DNA of 64,000 nucleotides from Streptomyces albus subsp. albus (GCF_000719865.1 NZ_JOID01000017.1:71915-135914); one strand, 5' to 3'. Shown: positions 1 through 12,486, counted from the stretch's first letter. Numbers and translations are program-made. The notes: generated from the letters alone by a model not told the origin.

Positions 1-2
1 CC

Positions 3-257
3 GAGTTCGCCTGCCCCGGCCGGGAGCACCGGGCCGGCGCGCAGGATCCCGAGGTGCTGCGGGCCCTGACCCCGCGCGAGCGGGAGGTGCTGGGCTGTCT
101 CGGCGAGGGCCTGTCCAACGCCGACATCGCCCGCCGGCTGCGGATGGCGGAGGCCACGGTGAAGACCCATGTGAGCCGGCTGCTGGGCAAGCTGGAACTC
201 CGCTCCCGCGTCCAAGCCGCCGTACTGGCCCGCGAGTTGGGCGTCCAAGGGCCCTGA
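3..257 (+). CDS. chiR: LuxR/NarL-type response regulator, C-terminal part (probably ChiR)
   Basis: The frame is open from the left edge, so only the last ~84 codons are present and the receiver domain lies outside the window. The visible part is a GerE/LuxR helix-turn-helix: LTPREREVL opens the domain, SNADIARRL is the scaffold helix and [11 protein letters not shown] the recognition helix. The gene stops 222 bases before a GH18 chitinase on the same strand. In S. coelicolor a two-component pair, ChiS/ChiR, is encoded next to chiC and controls it, so ChiR is the natural assignment. The DNA-binding domain call is firm; the name rests on context. Confidence 0.75.
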   Translation, partial: EFACPGREHRAGAQDPEVLRALTPREREVLGCLGEGLSNADIARRLRMAEATVKTHVSRLLGKLELRSRVQAAVLARELGVQGP

Positions 258-333
258 CGCCCGGGGAGGGCGCTCGCGGAGCGGCAGCGGCGGGACAGCC
301 GGCACACGGCCGGCACACCATCACGGAGGCGAT

Positions 334-366
334 TGGTCCAGACCTATTGACCAGAGGTACAGACCT
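334..366 (+). promoter_or_regulatory. Paired 12-bp direct repeats (DasR-like sites) at the chitinase promoter
   Basis: TGGTCCAGACCT at 334-345 is followed 21 bases later by AGGTACAGACCT at 355-366, a slightly diverged copy on the same DNA face. The first copy sits in a TGGTC-N-GACC dyad close to the DasR (GntR family, N-acetylglucosamine-responsive) consensus. Such 12-bp repeats are known from Streptomyces chitinase promoters. The left repeat lies just upstream of the -35 and the right one fills the -35/-10 spacer, so occupancy should block RNA polymerase. Confidence 0.8.
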
Positions 367-375
367 TTCTACTCT
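347..375 (+). promoter_or_regulatory. Predicted chiC promoter
   Basis: TTGACC (347-352), a 17-base spacer and TACTCT (370-375) match a principal-sigma promoter. The predicted start, near 382, leaves a leader of roughly 100 bases before the TTG start of chiC. The box is interleaved with the direct repeats at 334-366. Confidence 0.65.
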
Positions 376-479
376 CCTCAGCAATGCGAAGGCCACGCCT
401 TCACGCCCCGTGCGGGCGGAGGAGCGTGCCGTCGGGCGGCCGCAGGTTCCACCCCCTACGGATCGACCGAGGAGCAGCC

Positions 480-1766
480 TTGCGCTCAGGAACCTCCCCC
501 CTCATACCCGCCCTCTCGCGCTTACCCCGCCGGGCCGCCGCGGCCCTCATCGCCCTCCTGCTCTCCCTCACCGCCCTCGCCCCCACCGCCCAGGCCGCCC
601 CGGACCCCGGCCCGGACGCCGCTCCGGCCGCCGCCACCGGCCCCGCCGCAGCGGACCCCGTCATCAAGCTGGGCTACTTCACCAACTGGGCGGGCTACGG
701 CCGGAACCACCACCTCAAAGACCTCGTCACCTCCGGGACCGCCGCGAAGCTGACCCACATCAACTACGCCTTCGGCAACGTCACCGGCGGCCGCTGCGCC
801 ATCGGTGACTCCTACGCCGACCACGACCGCGCGTACACCGCCGAGCAGAGCGTCGACGGCAGCGCCGACACCTGGGACCAGCCGCTGCGCGGCAACTTCA
901 ACCAGCTCCGCAAGCTCAAGGAGCGCTACCCGCACCTCAAGGTGCTGTGGTCGTTCGGCGGCTGGACCTGGTCCGGCGGCTTCACCGAGGCGGCCGCCGA
1001 CCCGGAGGGCTTCGCCCGCTCCTGCCGCGCGCTCATCGAGGACCCGCGCTGGGCCGGCGTCTTCGACGGCATCGACCTGGACTGGGAGTACCCCAACGCC
1101 TGCGGGCTGCGGTGCGACAGCAGCGGACCGCAGGCCTTCGCGACCATGATGCGGGCCATGCGCGCCGAGTTCGGGGAGGACCTGGTCACCGCCGCCATCA
1201 CCGCCGACGCCTCCGAGGGCGGCAAGCTCGACGCCACCGACTACGCCGCCGCCGCGCGGTACACCGACTGGTACAACGTGATGACGTACGACTTCTTCGG
1301 CGCCTGGGACGCCGACGGCCCCACCGCCCCGCACTCCCCGCTCACCGCCTACGAGGGCATCCCGACAGCGGGCCAGTACGCCGACGCCGCCGTCCGCAAA
1401 CTCGCGGACCAGGGCGTCCCCGCGCGCAAACTGCTCCTCGGCATCGGCTTCTACGGCCGCGGCTGGACAGGCGTCGCGCAGAGCGCGCCGGGCGGCGCCG
1501 CGAGCGGCCCGGCGCCGGCCACGTACGAGTCCGGCATCGAGGACTACAAGGTTCTGAAGACGGCGTGCCCGGTCACCGGCACCGTCGCGGGCACCGCCTA
1601 CGCGCACTGCGGTACGCAGTGGTGGAGCTACGACACCCCGGAGACCATCGCCGGGAAGATGGCCTACGCCAGGGAACGGGGTCTCGGCGGGGCGTTCTTC
1701 TGGGAGACCAGCGGTGACACCGCCGACGGCGAGCTGATCGGCGCCATCGACCGCGGCCTGCGGTAG
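480..1766 (+). CDS. chiC: Secreted family 18 chitinase
   Basis: Endo-chitinase hydrolysing beta-1,4-N-acetylglucosamine polymers outside the cell. I place the start at TTG 480 because GAGGAG lies five bases upstream and the product then begins with a normal Sec signal peptide (RLPRR, a hydrophobic stretch near residues 17-36, cleavage around AQA-AP). An ATG at 384 would add a charged extension in front of it. The mature protein is one GH18 barrel: SFGG at 158-161 and the catalytic DGIDLDWE at 196-203 with E203 as proton donor; conserved Y/W residues (MTYDFF, GGAFFWE) close the barrel. No carbohydrate-binding or FnIII domain is visible. At about 428 residues it is a compact single-domain enzyme. 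It is probably repressed by DasR and activated by the adjacent ChiR system. Confidence 0.9.
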   Translation: MRSGTSPLIPALSRLPRRAAAALIALLLSLTALAPTAQAAPDPGPDAAPAAATGPAAADPVIKLGYFTNWAGYGRNHHLKDLVTSGTAAKLTHINYAFGNVTGGRCAIGDSYADHDRAYTAEQSVDGSADTWDQPLRGNFNQLRKLKERYPHLKVLWSFGGWTWSGGFTEAAADPEGFARSCRALIEDPRWAGVFDGIDLDWEYPNACGLRCDSSGPQAFATMMRAMRAEFGEDLVTAAITADASEGGKLDATDYAAAARYTDWYNVMTYDFFGAWDADGPTAPHSPLTAYEGIPTAGQYADAAVRKLADQGVPARKLLLGIGFYGRGWTGVAQSAPGGAASGPAPATYESGIEDYKVLKTACPVTGTVAGTAYAHCGTQWWSYDTPETIAGKMAYARERGLGGAFFWETSGDTADGELIGAIDRGLR

Positions 1767-1849
1767 GGGCGCCGCCCGGGGCCGGGACGCCCCGCACCGG
1801 CGACCGGGGAGACGGTGCCGCCCGCCGTCTCCCCGGTTCTCCCGCACGC

Positions 1850-1884
1850 AACGGGTCCCCGGACTCTGCGTCCGGGGACCCGTT
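1850..1884. terminator. Bidirectional terminator between chiC and the DUF2550 gene
   Basis: A perfect 15-bp inverted repeat (1850-1864 with 1870-1884, five-base loop TCTGC) lies between two convergent genes. It is the strongest hairpin in this interval and can serve both strands. Confidence 0.85.
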
Positions 1885-1896
1885 GTCTCAGGCCAC

Positions 1897-2352
1897 TCAG
1901 GCCACGTTCACTCTCTGCCCCGGTGGGGCCGCTTCGAGCCAGGCGAGGAAGCCGGTCAGGGCGTCCTCGCTCATCGCCAGTTCCAGGCGGACGCCGCGGT
2001 GCGAGCAGGCGAGGACGACGGAGTCGGAGAGCAGGGCCAGCTCCTCCTCGCCCTGGGGGGTGCGGCGCGCCAGCACCTCGATCGCGGAGCGCTCCAGGAC
2101 CCGGCGCGGCCGGGGCGCGTAGGAGAACACCCGGAACCATTCGATCCGGTCACCGCTGTAGCGGGCGACTCCGTAGATCCAGCCCTTGCCGCTGGGCTCG
2201 GGCTCCCCCTCGGGCACGTCCCAGCGCAGGCTGCAGTCGAAGGTGCCGCCGGACCGCTGGAGCAGTCTGCGCCGCAGTCCGAAGACGAAGAGCCCCAACA
2301 GCACCAGCGCGACGACCGTGCCGCTCAGCACAAGAGCGAGGACCATCTCCAC
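1897..2352 (-). CDS. DUF2550 membrane-anchored protein
   Basis: A 151-residue actinobacterial protein always met downstream of atpC. The first ~25 residues form one hydrophobic helix (LALVLSGTVVALVLLGLFVF) followed by RRR, giving an N-out/C-in anchor. The rest is a soluble domain with CSLRWDVP and WIYGVARYSGDRIEWFRVFS, typical of DUF2550. Function is unknown; conserved linkage to the ATP synthase operon suggests a membrane or energy-related role, but nothing in the sequence proves it. About 120 bases separate it from atpC on the same strand, so it may be the last gene of the atp transcript. Confidence 0.8.
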   Translation of the reverse strand: MEMVLALVLSGTVVALVLLGLFVFGLRRRLLQRSGGTFDCSLRWDVPEGEPEPSGKGWIYGVARYSGDRIEWFRVFSYAPRPRRVLERSAIEVLARRTPQGEEELALLSDSVVLACSHRGVRLELAMSEDALTGFLAWLEAAPPGQRVNVA

Positions 2353-2471
2353 CGACCTCCTCGCCTCACGTACCCGACCAGTATGACGTCATGTACCGCA
2401 ACAGCCGCGGACTGCCCCGGAGGTTCCCGGAGCGGTCCGCGGCTGTGCTCATCGTGCGTGTCGTGACCGTC

Positions 2472-2849
2472 TCAGCGCTTGCTGGCGGCCGCGACGAGCC
2501 GGATCTCCGCGCGCCGCTCGGCGGCGGCGTCGGCTTCCGACTTGGCTCGTTCCAGGGCCCGCTCGGCCCGGGCGATGTCGATCTCCTCGGCCAGCTCGGC
2601 GATCTCCGCGAGCAGCGACAGCTTGTTGTCGGCGAAGGAGATGAAACCGCCGTGGACGGCGGCGAGCACCGTACCGCCGTCGGTCGTACGGATGGTCACC
2701 GGGCCGGTCTCCAGCACACCGAGCAGCGGCTGGTGGCCGGGCATGACGCCGATGTCACCCGATGTGGTGCGTGCGACGACCAGGGTGGCCTCGCCGGACC
2801 AGACACTGCGGTCCGCGGCGACCAGCTCGACGTGCAGCTCAGCAGCCAA
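2472..2849 (-). CDS. atpC: ATP synthase F1 subunit epsilon
   Basis: Epsilon belongs to the central stalk and modulates ATP hydrolysis. The N-terminal beta-sandwich contains GDIGVMPGHQPLLGVLETG, the family signature, and HGGFISFADNKLSLLAEIAE; a charged helical C-terminus (AERALERAKSEADAAAERRAE) follows. I use TTG at 2849, giving 125 residues starting with AAELHVELVAADR, because GAGGAG lies just upstream and this matches the usual actinomycete N-terminus; an upstream ATG at 2870 would add seven atypical residues. It follows atpD after a 132-base gap containing a strong hairpin. Confidence 0.95.
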   Translation of the reverse strand: MAAELHVELVAADRSVWSGEATLVVARTTSGDIGVMPGHQPLLGVLETGPVTIRTTDGGTVLAAVHGGFISFADNKLSLLAEIAELAEEIDIARAERALERAKSEADAAAERRAEIRLVAAASKR

Positions 2850-2939
2850 CGTGGCTCCTCGGGTCTCCACCTGCCGTGACAGGTGTCCAGAAAGTCTGGG
2901 GGTGGGGATGTCCGGGCTTCACAGAATAACCGGCGTGGA

Positions 2940-2968
2940 TCCGGGGGCGGGACGGGCCCGCCCCCGGA
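2940..2968 (-). terminator. GC hairpin between atpD and atpC
   Basis: Perfect 12-bp inverted repeat (2940-2951 with 2957-2968, five-base loop) immediately after the atpD stop. There is no U-run, and atpC lies downstream on the same strand, so it is more likely a partial terminator or an mRNA-stabilising/processing structure than a full stop. Confidence 0.6.
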
Positions 2969-2981
2969 CGCCGGACCGGGG

Positions 2982-5359
<2,378 letters not shown>

Positions 5360-5361
5360 GC

Positions 5362-6933
5362 TCAGCCCTCACCCAGCAGCTTGCCGTCCGAGGTCTCGAA
5401 CTGCCGCTTGAAGGAGGCGATGGCGTCGGCGAGCGCCTGCAGGGTGTCGTCCGACATCTTGCCGCCCTCGCGGATGCTGGTCATCAGGCCCTTGTGCTCG
5501 CGGTGGAGGTAGTCCAGCAGCTCGCTCTCGAAGCGGCGGATGTCCTCGACGGGCACGTCGTCCATCTTGCCGGTGGTGCCGGCCCAGATGGAGACGACCT
5601 GGTTCTCCGTGGAGAACGGCGCGTACTGGCCCTGCTTCAGCAGCTCCACCATGCGCTTGCCGCGCTCCAGCGAGGCCTTGGAGGCCGCGTCCAGGTCGGA
5701 ACCGAAGGCGGCGAACGCCTCCAGCTCGCGGAACTGGGCGAGGTCCACGCGGAGCCGGCCGGAGACCTGCTTCATGGCCTTGTGCTGGGCGGAGCCACCG
5801 ACACGGGAGACCGAGATACCGACGTTCAGCGCCGGCCGCTGGCCCGCGTTGAAGAGGTCGGACTCCAGGAAGCACTGGCCGTCGGTGATGGAGATGACGT
5901 TGGTCGGGATGAACGCCGAGACGTCGTTGGCCTTGGTCTCGACGATCGGGAGACCCGTCATCGAGCCCTTGCCCAGCTCGTCGGAGAGCTTCGCGCAGCG
6001 CTCCAGCAGCCGGGAGTGCAGGTAGAAGACGTCACCCGGGTAGGCCTCACGGCCCGGCGGGCGGCGCAGCAGCAGGGAGACCGCGCGGTAGGCGTCGGCC
6101 TGCTTCGACAGGTCGTCGAAGACGATCAGGACGTGCTTGCCCTGGTACATCCAGTGCTGCCCGATGGCCGAGCCGGTGTACGGGGCGAGGTACTTGAAGC
6201 CGGCCGGGTCGGACGCCGGGGCCGCGACGATCGTCGTGTACTCCAGGGCACCGGCCTCCTCCAGCGCGCCGCGCACGGACGCGATGGTGGAGCCCTTCTG
6301 GCCGACGGCGACGTAGATGCAGCGGACCTGCTTGTCCGGGTCGCCCGAGCGCCAGTTGTCGCGCTGGTTGATGATCGTGTCGACGGCCAGCGCGGTCTTG
6401 CCGGTCTGGCGGTCGCCGATGATCAGCTGGCGCTGGCCGCGGCCGATCGGGGTCATCGCGTCGACGGCCTTGAGGCCGGTCTCCATCGGCTCGTGAACCG
6501 ACTTCCGCGCCATGACGCCGGGGGCCTGCAGCTCGAGGGCGCGGCGGCCCTCGGTCGCGATCTCGCCGAGGCCGTCGATCGGGTTGCCCAGCGGGTCGAC
6601 GACGCGGCCGAGGTAGCCCTCGCCGACCGCGACGGAGAGCACCTCACCGGTGCGCTGCACCGGCTGGCCCTCCTCGATGCCGCTGAACTCGCCGAGCACG
6701 ATCGCGCCGATCTCGCGCTCTTCCAGGTTGAGGGCGAGACCGAGGGTGCCGTCCTCGAACCTGAGCAGCTCGTTCGCCATGGCCGAGGGCAGACCCTCGA
6801 CCTTCGCGATGCCGTCGCCGGCAACGCTTACCGTACCGACCTCCTCGCGCGAGGCCGCGTCCGGCTTGTACGCCTGGACAAAGTTCTCCAGCGCGTCCCG
6901 GATCTCCTCCGGCCGGATCGTGAGCTCCGCCAT
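5362..6933 (-). CDS. atpA: ATP synthase F1 subunit alpha
   Basis: Non-catalytic nucleotide-binding subunit, 523 residues from ATG 6933 ([14 protein letters not shown]). Walker A is GDRQTGKT, the signature [17 protein letters not shown] is present, and the arginine finger lies in VSRVGG. A purine-rich AGCAGGGAA lies before this ATG; an upstream in-frame start at 7014 would prepend 27 residues of non-homologous, intergenic-looking sequence and is rejected. A structured 119-base spacer separates it from atpH. Confidence 0.97.
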   Translation of the reverse strand: MAELTIRPEEIRDALENFVQAYKPDAASREEVGTVSVAGDGIAKVEGLPSAMANELLRFEDGTLGLALNLEEREIGAIVLGEFSGIEEGQPVQRTGEVLSVAVGEGYLGRVVDPLGNPIDGLGEIATEGRRALELQAPGVMARKSVHEPMETGLKAVDAMTPIGRGQRQLIIGDRQTGKTALAVDTIINQRDNWRSGDPDKQVRCIYVAVGQKGSTIASVRGALEEAGALEYTTIVAAPASDPAGFKYLAPYTGSAIGQHWMYQGKHVLIVFDDLSKQADAYRAVSLLLRRPPGREAYPGDVFYLHSRLLERCAKLSDELGKGSMTGLPIVETKANDVSAFIPTNVISITDGQCFLESDLFNAGQRPALNVGISVSRVGGSAQHKAMKQVSGRLRVDLAQFRELEAFAAFGSDLDAASKASLERGKRMVELLKQGQYAPFSTENQVVSIWAGTTGKMDDVPVEDIRRFESELLDYLHREHKGLMTSIREGGKMSDDTLQALADAIASFKRQFETSDGKLLGEG

Positions 6934-6953
6934 CTGGGTTCCCTGCTCTCCTT

Positions 6954-7015
6954 GTTGGGCCCGAAGTCTTTGGGGGTCTGGGGTTGTGCCCCCAGAGGAC
7001 TCTGCACGGCCCAAC
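6954..7015 (-). promoter_or_regulatory. Nested stem-loop in the atpH-atpA spacer
   Basis: An outer 8-bp perfect stem (6954-6961 with 7008-7015) encloses an inner CTGGGG/CCCCAG hairpin. In mRNA this forms a long structured element ending about 20 bases before atpA's ribosome site. Possible roles are RNA processing, partial termination or translational tuning of the F1 cistrons; the sequence alone does not decide. Confidence 0.5.
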
Positions 7016-7052
7016 CCGGGCCGCTGCCATGCTTGTTGAGTTGGTGGCTGTC

Positions 7053-7868
7053 TCAGCCGGCCATCCGCCGGGACACCTCGTCGAGGCGGTCCGCGATGGT
7101 GCCGTTGATGACCTCTTCGCCGATCCGCACCTGGATTCCGCCGAGGACCGCGGGGTCCACGTCGAGGTTCAGATGCATCTGCCGGCCGTACAGCCGGGCC
7201 AGCCCGTCGCCGAGGCGCCGCTTCTGCTCGTCGCTGAGCGGCACCGCGGAGGTGACGACCGCGACCAGCCGGTCGCGGCGGTCCGCGGCCAGCTTGGACA
7301 GGGCGTCGAGCCCACCGTCCAGGCTACGTCCCCGCGGATGTGTCACGAGTCGCACCACGAGCCGCTCGGTGACCGGGTTGGCCCGGCCTCCCAGCAGCCG
7401 GCGGAGCAGCTCGGCCTTGGCACGGGCCTCGGTGCCCCGCTCGGCGAGCGCGGCGCGCAGCTCGGGGCTGGAGGCGACGATCCGGCCGAACCGGAACAGC
7501 TCGTCCTCCACGTCGTCCAGCGCGCCGGACCGCTGCGCGGCGATGAGCTCGGCGGTGCTCGCCAGCTCCTCGATCGCGTCCACCAGGTCACGCGAGCGCG
7601 ACCAGCGGGAGCGGACCATGCCGGTGACGAGGTCGGCGGTCTCGCCGCCGACCTGGCCCGCCAGCAGGCGGCCGGCCAGTTCGGCCTTGGCCTCGCCGGC
7701 CTGCGCCGGGTCGGTGAGGACCCGACGCAGCGACACCTCGCGGTCGAGCAGGCCCGTGACGGCGGCCAGCTCCTCGGCGAGCTTCGCCGCGTCCACGGAC
7801 GTGTTGTCCGTGAGCGCGTCGAGACGCTCGCGTGCGGCAGCCAGTGCCTCGCGGCTCGCTCCGTTCAT
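7053..7868 (-). CDS. atpH: ATP synthase subunit delta
   Basis: Connects F1 to the peripheral stalk. At 271 residues it is about 90 longer than the E. coli subunit, the usual actinobacterial form. The C-terminal half holds the delta signature ([28 protein letters not shown]). The ATG at 7868 overlaps the atpF stop in an ATGA, indicating translational coupling. Confidence 0.95.
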   Translation of the reverse strand: MNGASREALAAARERLDALTDNTSVDAAKLAEELAAVTGLLDREVSLRRVLTDPAQAGEAKAELAGRLLAGQVGGETADLVTGMVRSRWSRSRDLVDAIEELASTAELIAAQRSGALDDVEDELFRFGRIVASSPELRAALAERGTEARAKAELLRRLLGGRANPVTERLVVRLVTHPRGRSLDGGLDALSKLAADRRDRLVAVVTSAVPLSDEQKRRLGDGLARLYGRQMHLNLDVDPAVLGGIQVRIGEEVINGTIADRLDEVSRRMAG

Positions 7869-8422
7869 CGGCCGGCCTCGGCCTTCGTCGCCGCCTTGCT
7901 CTCCAGCTCGTCGAGGAAGCGGTCGATGACGCGGCTCTGCCGGGCGTGGTCCTCCAGGGACTCGCCGACGAGCTTGCCGGCCAGGGTCGTGGCGAGCGTG
8001 CCCACGTCCTGGCGCAGCGCCTGCGCGGCCTGCTTGCGGTCGGCCTCGATCTGGGCGTGACCGGCGGCGATGATCTCCTCGCGCTGCCGCTGGCCCTCCG
8101 CGCGCATCTCGGCGATGAGCGCGGCGCCCTGCTCCTGGGCCTCCTGGCGCAGCCGCGCCGCCTCGTGCCGGGCCTCGGCGAGCTGGGCCTTGTACTGCTC
8201 CAGCACGTCCTGCGCCTCGGTCTGGGCCGCCTCGGCCTTCTCGATGCCGCCTTCGATGGCCTCGCGGCGCTCGTCCAGAACCTTGTTGATGTTCGGGAGG
8301 AGCTTCTTGGCGAGGATGCCGAAGACGATGGCGAACGCGATCAGGCCGATGACGAGCTCTGGGATCGGCGGGATCAGAGGATTCTGAGGCTCCTCCGCCG
8401 CCAGGTGAACCAGAACGTTCAC
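7865..8422 (-). CDS. atpF: ATP synthase Fo subunit b
   Basis: Peripheral-stalk subunit, 185 residues: one N-terminal membrane helix (about 18-40, LVIGLIAFAIVFGILAKKL), then a long Ala/Glu/Arg-rich coiled coil for dimerisation and contact with delta. The family motif FLDELESKAATKA ends the protein. It overlaps atpH by four bases. Confidence 0.96.
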   Translation of the reverse strand: MNVLVHLAAEEPQNPLIPPIPELVIGLIAFAIVFGILAKKLLPNINKVLDERREAIEGGIEKAEAAQTEAQDVLEQYKAQLAEARHEAARLRQEAQEQGAALIAEMRAEGQRQREEIIAAGHAQIEADRKQAAQALRQDVGTLATTLAGKLVGESLEDHARQSRVIDRFLDELESKAATKAEAGR

Positions 8423-8463
8423 ATCATTGCCTTTCGTCGAATGGGTGTCGTCGCGGTTCGTTC

Positions 8464-9580
<1,117 letters not shown>

Positions 9581-9844
9581 CGCGAGCTCCTTCAGCGTGG
9601 CGCATAGGTACGGCAACCTCGTTGTGTCGGCGCGGCACGGAGCCGCGGTTCGGCACTGGACTGGTGTTACGGGTTTGGGGGCGGCCGGCCGGCGCGGAGC
9701 CGTGTGGCCGACGGGGCGTCAGCCGCGGGGACCGCCGGTTCCGTCCCGTGGAATCCGGGAGCCCGGCCGATCGCTCGCGCTGTGCCGCAGTTGGAACCGG
9801 ACGATAGCAGGCCCGCTTACGGGTTCTTGACGCGCCCCCGGTCG

Positions 9845-10282
9845 TCATGCGGCCGACCCCCGGGCACCGGGCTCACTCCGCCCGGCCTGCTCGGGATCGA
9901 CGTAGAGGATCTTGGCCTTCGTGTGCGCGCGGGCCTGCGCCGCGACCCAGACGAGCGTGGCCGCCACCAGCGAGGCCGCGAAGGCCTTGTGGTCGAAGAG
10001 CGTGGTGTTCTTGAACGCGGCCACGAAGACGAAGAGCAGCAGCAGCTGGGTGGTGTAGAGCATCAGGCCCATGGCCTGGAAGAGCTGCGGGTATTTCCGA
10101 CCCGTGTGCTGGAGCACGAAGATGCCGATCCCCATGAAGAGGATCACCACCACCGTGCCGAAGACCGCGCCGAGGGCACCCTTGCCACCGGCGAGCGCCG
10201 CGGCCGCGGCGACGGCGATCACACCGACGGCGGCGGTGGGCCCCGCCGTGTGCAGGAGCATTCGGGCGTCGTTCGACTGCAT
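9845..10282 (-). CDS. atpI: AtpI-like ATP synthase assembly membrane protein
   Basis: First gene of the atp operon, 145 residues with about four hydrophobic segments (AAVGVIAVAAAAALAGG; AVFGTVVVILFMGIGIFVL; LYTTQLLLLFVFVAAF; AASLVAATLVWVAAQ) and a hydrophilic tail. Length, position and topology match the actinobacterial AtpI group, thought to assist c-ring assembly or Mg handling. Identity depends mainly on context because AtpI proteins diverge quickly. A 264-base gap separates it from atpB. Confidence 0.8.
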   Translation of the reverse strand: MQSNDARMLLHTAGPTAAVGVIAVAAAAALAGGKGALGAVFGTVVVILFMGIGIFVLQHTGRKYPQLFQAMGLMLYTTQLLLLFVFVAAFKNTTLFDHKAFAASLVAATLVWVAAQARAHTKAKILYVDPEQAGRSEPGARGSAA

Positions 10283-10405
10283 GGAGGGCAGCTCCGTGGA
10301 GTGGGGGTCGAGAGGTCGTCGAGGACGAGCGTAAGGCCCGGTTGAGGTGCCACCTCCCGGCCGGCGGCCCGTCGCACCGGGGTCACCGACCCTGTTTCCG
10401 GGTCT

Positions 10406-10423
10406 TCGTGAACGGTATCACAA
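10406..10423. promoter_or_regulatory. Rex-like operator upstream of the atp operon
   Basis: On the atp-coding strand the site reads TTGTGAT-ACCG-TTCACGA. Against the Rex consensus TTGTGAA-N4-TTCACAA it matches 12 of 14 defined positions with the correct four-base spacer. It lies about 125 bases before atpI in the AT-richest stretch of the intergenic region, where the promoter is expected. Rex is the NADH/NAD+-sensing repressor of respiratory genes in Streptomyces. Confidence 0.65.
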
Positions 10424-10448
10424 ACTATTTGATGAGGTCTTTACTCAC

Positions 10449-10472
10449 TTGGTGTGCCGACTGTCACACCAA
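10449..10472. promoter_or_regulatory. 24-bp dyad (TTGGTGTG-N8-CACACCAA)
   Basis: Perfect 8-bp arms at 10449-10456 and 10465-10472, about 26 bases upstream of the Rex-like site with respect to atp transcription. It looks like an operator for an unidentified dimeric regulator. The rest of the 10283-10573 gap holds no gene; its relatively AT-rich core probably contains the atp promoter, whose boxes I could not fix. Confidence 0.45.
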
Positions 10473-10573
10473 CGGGCTAAGGCGCAGGTCAACAGGGTGC
10501 ACCCGAACGGAACCCCCGCTGGGGGAAATCTCACGGTCCGGCAAAATCCCGGACGGCCCGCGGAACGCCGGCT

Positions 10574-11926
10574 TCAGCCCCGGGTGCCGGCCTTGCTGCG
10601 CTGCGGGACGCGGTGGTCGCCGCGGGCGCCGACGGCCGTTGCGCCGTTGGCCCGCGCCACCGTACCGGACCGTTCCGTGCCCGCCGCACCGGCCTCCGGG
10701 GAGGCTCCCGACGGCCCGTCCCCGGCCGGCTCCTCCGCGGGCTCCGACCGGCGTCCCTTGCTGCGGTAGCGGGGCGGCACGACGGCCTGCGCCCAGCGCG
10801 GCACCCGGGGGGTGAAGCGGGGCAGCAGCAGGATGAAGAGGCCGACGGCGCTGAGCATGGCCAGGGCCAGCACCACCCACACACTGGCGGAGTTGACCGA
10901 GTAGGCGACCGCGGAGAAGCCGATCAGCGCCGACCAGAAGTACATGATCAGCACCGCCCGGCTGTGCGAGTGGCCGATCTCCAGCAGCCGGTGGTGGAGG
11001 TGGCCCCGGTCGGCCGCGAACGGCGACTGGCCGTTCCAGGTGCGCCGGACGACGGCCAGCACCAGGTCGGCGACCGGCACCGCGATGATGCTCAGCGGCA
11101 GCAGCACGACGGGGATGTAGACGGGCACCGTCGACTTGACGGCCTCCTTCTCGGAGCCGGTGGCCGCCTGGAGCAGGTCGGGGTCCACCTGGCCGGTGAT
11201 GGAGATGGCTCCGGCCGCCAGCACCAGGCCGATCAGCATCGACCCGGAGTCGCCCATGAAGATCCGGGCGGGGTGCATGTTGTGCGGCAGGAAGCCCAGG
11301 GCCATGCCCATGAGGACGACCGCGAAGAGGGTGGCGGGGGCCGCGGCCTCGACGCCGTAGCCGTACCACATGCGGTACGCGTACATGAAGAACGCGGCGG
11401 CGGCGATGCAGACCATGCCCGAGGCCAGGCCGTCGAGGCCGTCGACGAAGTTCACCGCGTTGATGGTGATGACGACGAGCGCCACGGTCAGCAGCGTGCC
11501 CTGCATGGGCGTGAGCGCCACCGAGCCGACGCCCGGCACCGGGATCCACAGGATCGTGAGGCCCTGCCAGACCATCACGCCGGCGGCGATCATCTGGCCG
11601 CCCAGCTTGATGAGCGCGTCCACGCCCCACTTGTCGTCGAGCACGCCCAGCAGCCAGATCAGGGCGGCGCCGGCCAGCAGCGCCCGCGGCTCGCTGGAGA
11701 GCTCGAACATCTCGCCGATGTTCGACATCTGCGAGGCCACCAGCAGTCCCGCGCAGAGACCGCCGAACATGGCGATCCCGCCCAGCCGCGGCGTCGGCTC
11801 GCGGTGGACGTCGCGCTCGCGGATCTCCGGCATCGCGCCGGCCGCGATCGCGAACTTGCGCACCGGTCCGGTCAGCAGGTAGGTGACCGCGGCGGTGACG
11901 CAGAGCGTCAGCAGGTATTCACGCAC
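10574..11926 (-). CDS. WecA/TagO-type undecaprenyl-phosphate sugar-1-phosphate transferase
   Basis: Membrane enzyme of the MraY/WecA/Rfe superfamily, joining a UDP-sugar phosphate to undecaprenyl phosphate to start cell-wall glycopolymers. Motifs: HREPTPRLGGIAMF, the Mg-binding DD pair (LLGVLDDKWG, 97-98), NAVNFVDGLDGLA, FMGDSGSM and HLHHRLLEIGHS, with about eleven hydrophobic helices. The last ~65 residues are a hydrophilic Pro/Gly/Arg tail not needed for catalysis. The start is taken as GTG 11926 (REYLLTLCVTAAVTYLLTG) with GGGG nearby; an ATG at 11965 would prepend a basic 13-mer. Whether the sugar is GlcNAc, as in WecA/TagO, is inferred from the family. Confidence 0.85.
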   Translation of the reverse strand: MREYLLTLCVTAAVTYLLTGPVRKFAIAAGAMPEIRERDVHREPTPRLGGIAMFGGLCAGLLVASQMSNIGEMFELSSEPRALLAGAALIWLLGVLDDKWGVDALIKLGGQMIAAGVMVWQGLTILWIPVPGVGSVALTPMQGTLLTVALVVITINAVNFVDGLDGLASGMVCIAAAAFFMYAYRMWYGYGVEAAAPATLFAVVLMGMALGFLPHNMHPARIFMGDSGSMLIGLVLAAGAISITGQVDPDLLQAATGSEKEAVKSTVPVYIPVVLLPLSIIAVPVADLVLAVVRRTWNGQSPFAADRGHLHHRLLEIGHSHSRAVLIMYFWSALIGFSAVAYSVNSASVWVVLALAMLSAVGLFILLLPRFTPRVPRWAQAVVPPRYRSKGRRSEPAEEPAGDGPSGASPEAGAAGTERSGTVARANGATAVGARGDHRVPQRSKAGTRG

Positions 11927-12215
11927 GAACTGCCCCAGGGGTCTCGCCGGCCTTCTAGGCCCCACAGCCTATGCCGCCGCACAGCGGTCGCGTGCACAAG
12001 CCTCCGGCGGGAGGCCCGTACCGCGGTGTTTCTCACGGCCTCTTCACAAGGGCGGGCACCACGCCGGTGCACCGGGGGCCGGCGGCCATGGCCCGGGACT
12101 CGGGACTCGGGGGAGCCGGCCGGGAGCCGCCGTTCCTGTAAGGACGTACGCCGGTCACGGATGGTTCCCGGCTGTACGTCTGCCCGGTGAGGGCACCGGG
12201 ATACCGGCCGGGAGC

Positions 12216-12235
12216 GGCCCGGGCTCCCCCGGGCC
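12216..12235 (-). terminator. Hairpin downstream of the phosphatase-like gene
   Basis: GGCCCGGG (12216-12223) and CCCGGGCC (12228-12235) flank a four-base loop. This is the only clear element in the 560-base gap 11927-12486, which otherwise shows GC-rich imperfect repeats (for example GGGACTC twice near 12095-12110) and no convincing gene. Confidence 0.5.
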
Positions 12236-12486
12236 GGGACAGGGCGGTGGTTCCGGGCCGGTGCGGGGGTCTCGGTGCGCGCCTCCGGCTCCCCCGCGGC
12301 ACCGCGTCCGGCGGTTCCGCGCGCACGCCACTCCGGCCGCCCGGCTCCCTCCCGGACCCCAGCGTGCGCACGGACGCACGGAGACGACCCCGCTCTACGC
12401 GCGTCAACCCCGACCCGGGCGGTGCTGTCGTTCACGGAGCGGAGACGGAGGGTGCCCGCCGCCGGGCCCGGAGGCCGGGATCGCGG

